A DNA stretch of 21,184 nt from Amanita rubescens (taxonomy: Eukaryota; Basidiomycota; Agaricomycetes; Agaricales; Amanitaceae), in contig WION01000757.1 in the NCBI GenBank assembly GCA_015039365.1, positions 1 to 21,184 of the forward strand, in the 5' to 3' direction. The position numbers and the translations under genes were made by a program. The notes beneath the pieces are model-generated. The model made no database searches. It was not told the origin of the DNA and saw only the letters and a program-made list of their open reading frames with translations. Positions 20,408 through 21,184 of this stretch are shown one piece after another (the stretch's first letter is position 1; each line of letters begins with the position of its first letter).

Positions 20408-21184
20408 ATGTTGGTCCCGCAGGCTTTCAACATAACTCGACGCACGGAGAAGCCTTGTCCGCTGCCCAAGCTCAACCATGAAAATGATGATATAGGCTTT
20501 CGTGTTGCGGTCAGGCAAGAGGGAGGCGAAGGTGGTGCAGATGAAGGGGGTGATGTTGGCGGCGATGTTGGTGGTGATGGTCGGCGGCGATGGAGAAGGT
20601 AGTACCAGCGGTGATGACTTGGTTCTGAAGTCAGCACATCTTCGGAGGGAGGTTCGAGTCCAGCCGTCATATCTGGAAGGGTGGTGGTGGCCTCGGCATT
20701 ATACCCGACGGGGAAACTATTTGCGGGTCGTACTGCAGGTGGAGGAACGCGAGCGCTGATTTGGAACAGGTTAGTTCAAGTCGACAATTATCCTCCGATC
20801 CTGACTTTGAGTTGTCGCGCAGTCAATACGGAAGTGGATATCCGAACATAACTAGCCCCGAACCGCTGGACGAGGATTCCCATTTTACTTCTGGCCAGTG
20901 GTTTGGGCAGGGAACGGCAGGGTTACCTCTACCCAACTGATGTAATTATTCCTTTTACGCAGAAAGAATCAGGAAGACTAACTGGTGAATTTAGTATGGA
21001 TTGCCCACGAATACAAGTCGACCAGGAGGGGCCTTGTTTACTTCCATCTTCTCTTCAAATACAACGAACACCATGTTCCGAATTCTTCGGACAACCAGAC
21101 GGTCATCGATCTCATAAGTACAATCACTAGCCCATGTTCATCAAACCTTCAAACTACGAATATAACCCTACGGCGTACAACGAC
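20408..21184 (+). pseudogene. Sequon-rich family copy 3, frameshifted and cut by the window end
   Basis: Homology to copies 1 and 2 covers the N-terminus (FNITRRTEKP), the end of exon 1 (STSSEGGSSPAVISG, FAGRTAGGGTRA), intron 1 (from about 20770, GTTAGT), exon 2 (QYGSGYPNIT), intron 2 (GTAATT to TTTAG) and the start of exon 3 (YGLPTNTSRPGG). The frame is lost repeatedly. The ATG frame stops at 20600-20602 after a Gly/Asp repeat, and single-base changes break it again near 20680, in exon 2 near 20857 and 20923, and in exon 3 near 21085. Exon 1 has Asp/Gly repeats in place of the Gly/Ser run. Splice sites remain recognisable, so decay is fairly recent. The 3' part lies outside the window. Confidence 0.85.

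Overview
The window looks like nuclear DNA of a filamentous basidiomycete, probably an Agaricomycete. The evidence is genes cut by introns of about 47-61 nt with fungal splice sites, an NB-ARC protein with kinesin-light-chain-type TPR repeats of the kind expanded in Agaricomycetes, a chromodomain-bearing Ty3/gypsy retrotransposon, and a secreted aspartic-protease fold. No bacterial operons, rRNA or CRISPR are present. All gene models were spliced by eye and no database was searched.

Layout. 1-170 is the old 3' flank of the NLR gene. 171-6463 is a complete Ty3/gypsy chromovirus on the minus strand, with two 259-bp LTRs (3 differences), a 5-bp target duplication (CACAT), a polypurine tract and a 12-nt primer-binding site that is self-complementary to the LTR. 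Its gag, protease, RT, RNase H, integrase and chromodomain lie in several frames. One frame change, gag to pol, carries a textbook -1 frameshift signal; three others look like lesions. 6459-10516 (minus) is the NB-ARC/TPR gene; the retroelement landed in its last codons and the LTR supplies the present stop codon. 11484-13045 (minus) is a five-exon aspartic protease homologue of 448 residues whose first catalytic Asp is replaced by Ala.

From 13.5 kb onward come three plus-strand copies of one unnamed family. Its members are rich in N-glycosylation sequons and have a Gly/Ser-rich first exon, a highly conserved 121-nt second exon and a hydrophobic C-terminal tail. Copy 1 (13532-14516) is intact, copy 2 (15817-16952) is intact except for its start region, and copy 3 (20408 to the window end) is a frameshifted pseudogene. 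Copies 1 and 2 also share a probable intron just after the stop codon. A small secreted-protein gene at 18142 is disrupted by a 97-bp tandem duplication. The remaining stretches (10.5-11.5, 14.6-15.8, 17.0-18.1 and 18.6-20.4 kb) hold no gene I can support.

The overall picture is a fast-evolving accessory region: a candidate innate-immune-type NLR, secreted or cell-surface proteins, tandem duplication and decay, and a fairly young transposon insertion. The strongest new observations are the gag-pol frameshift signal, the TATA/self-priming architecture of the LTR, the LTR-donated stop codon in the NLR, and the putative pseudoprotease.
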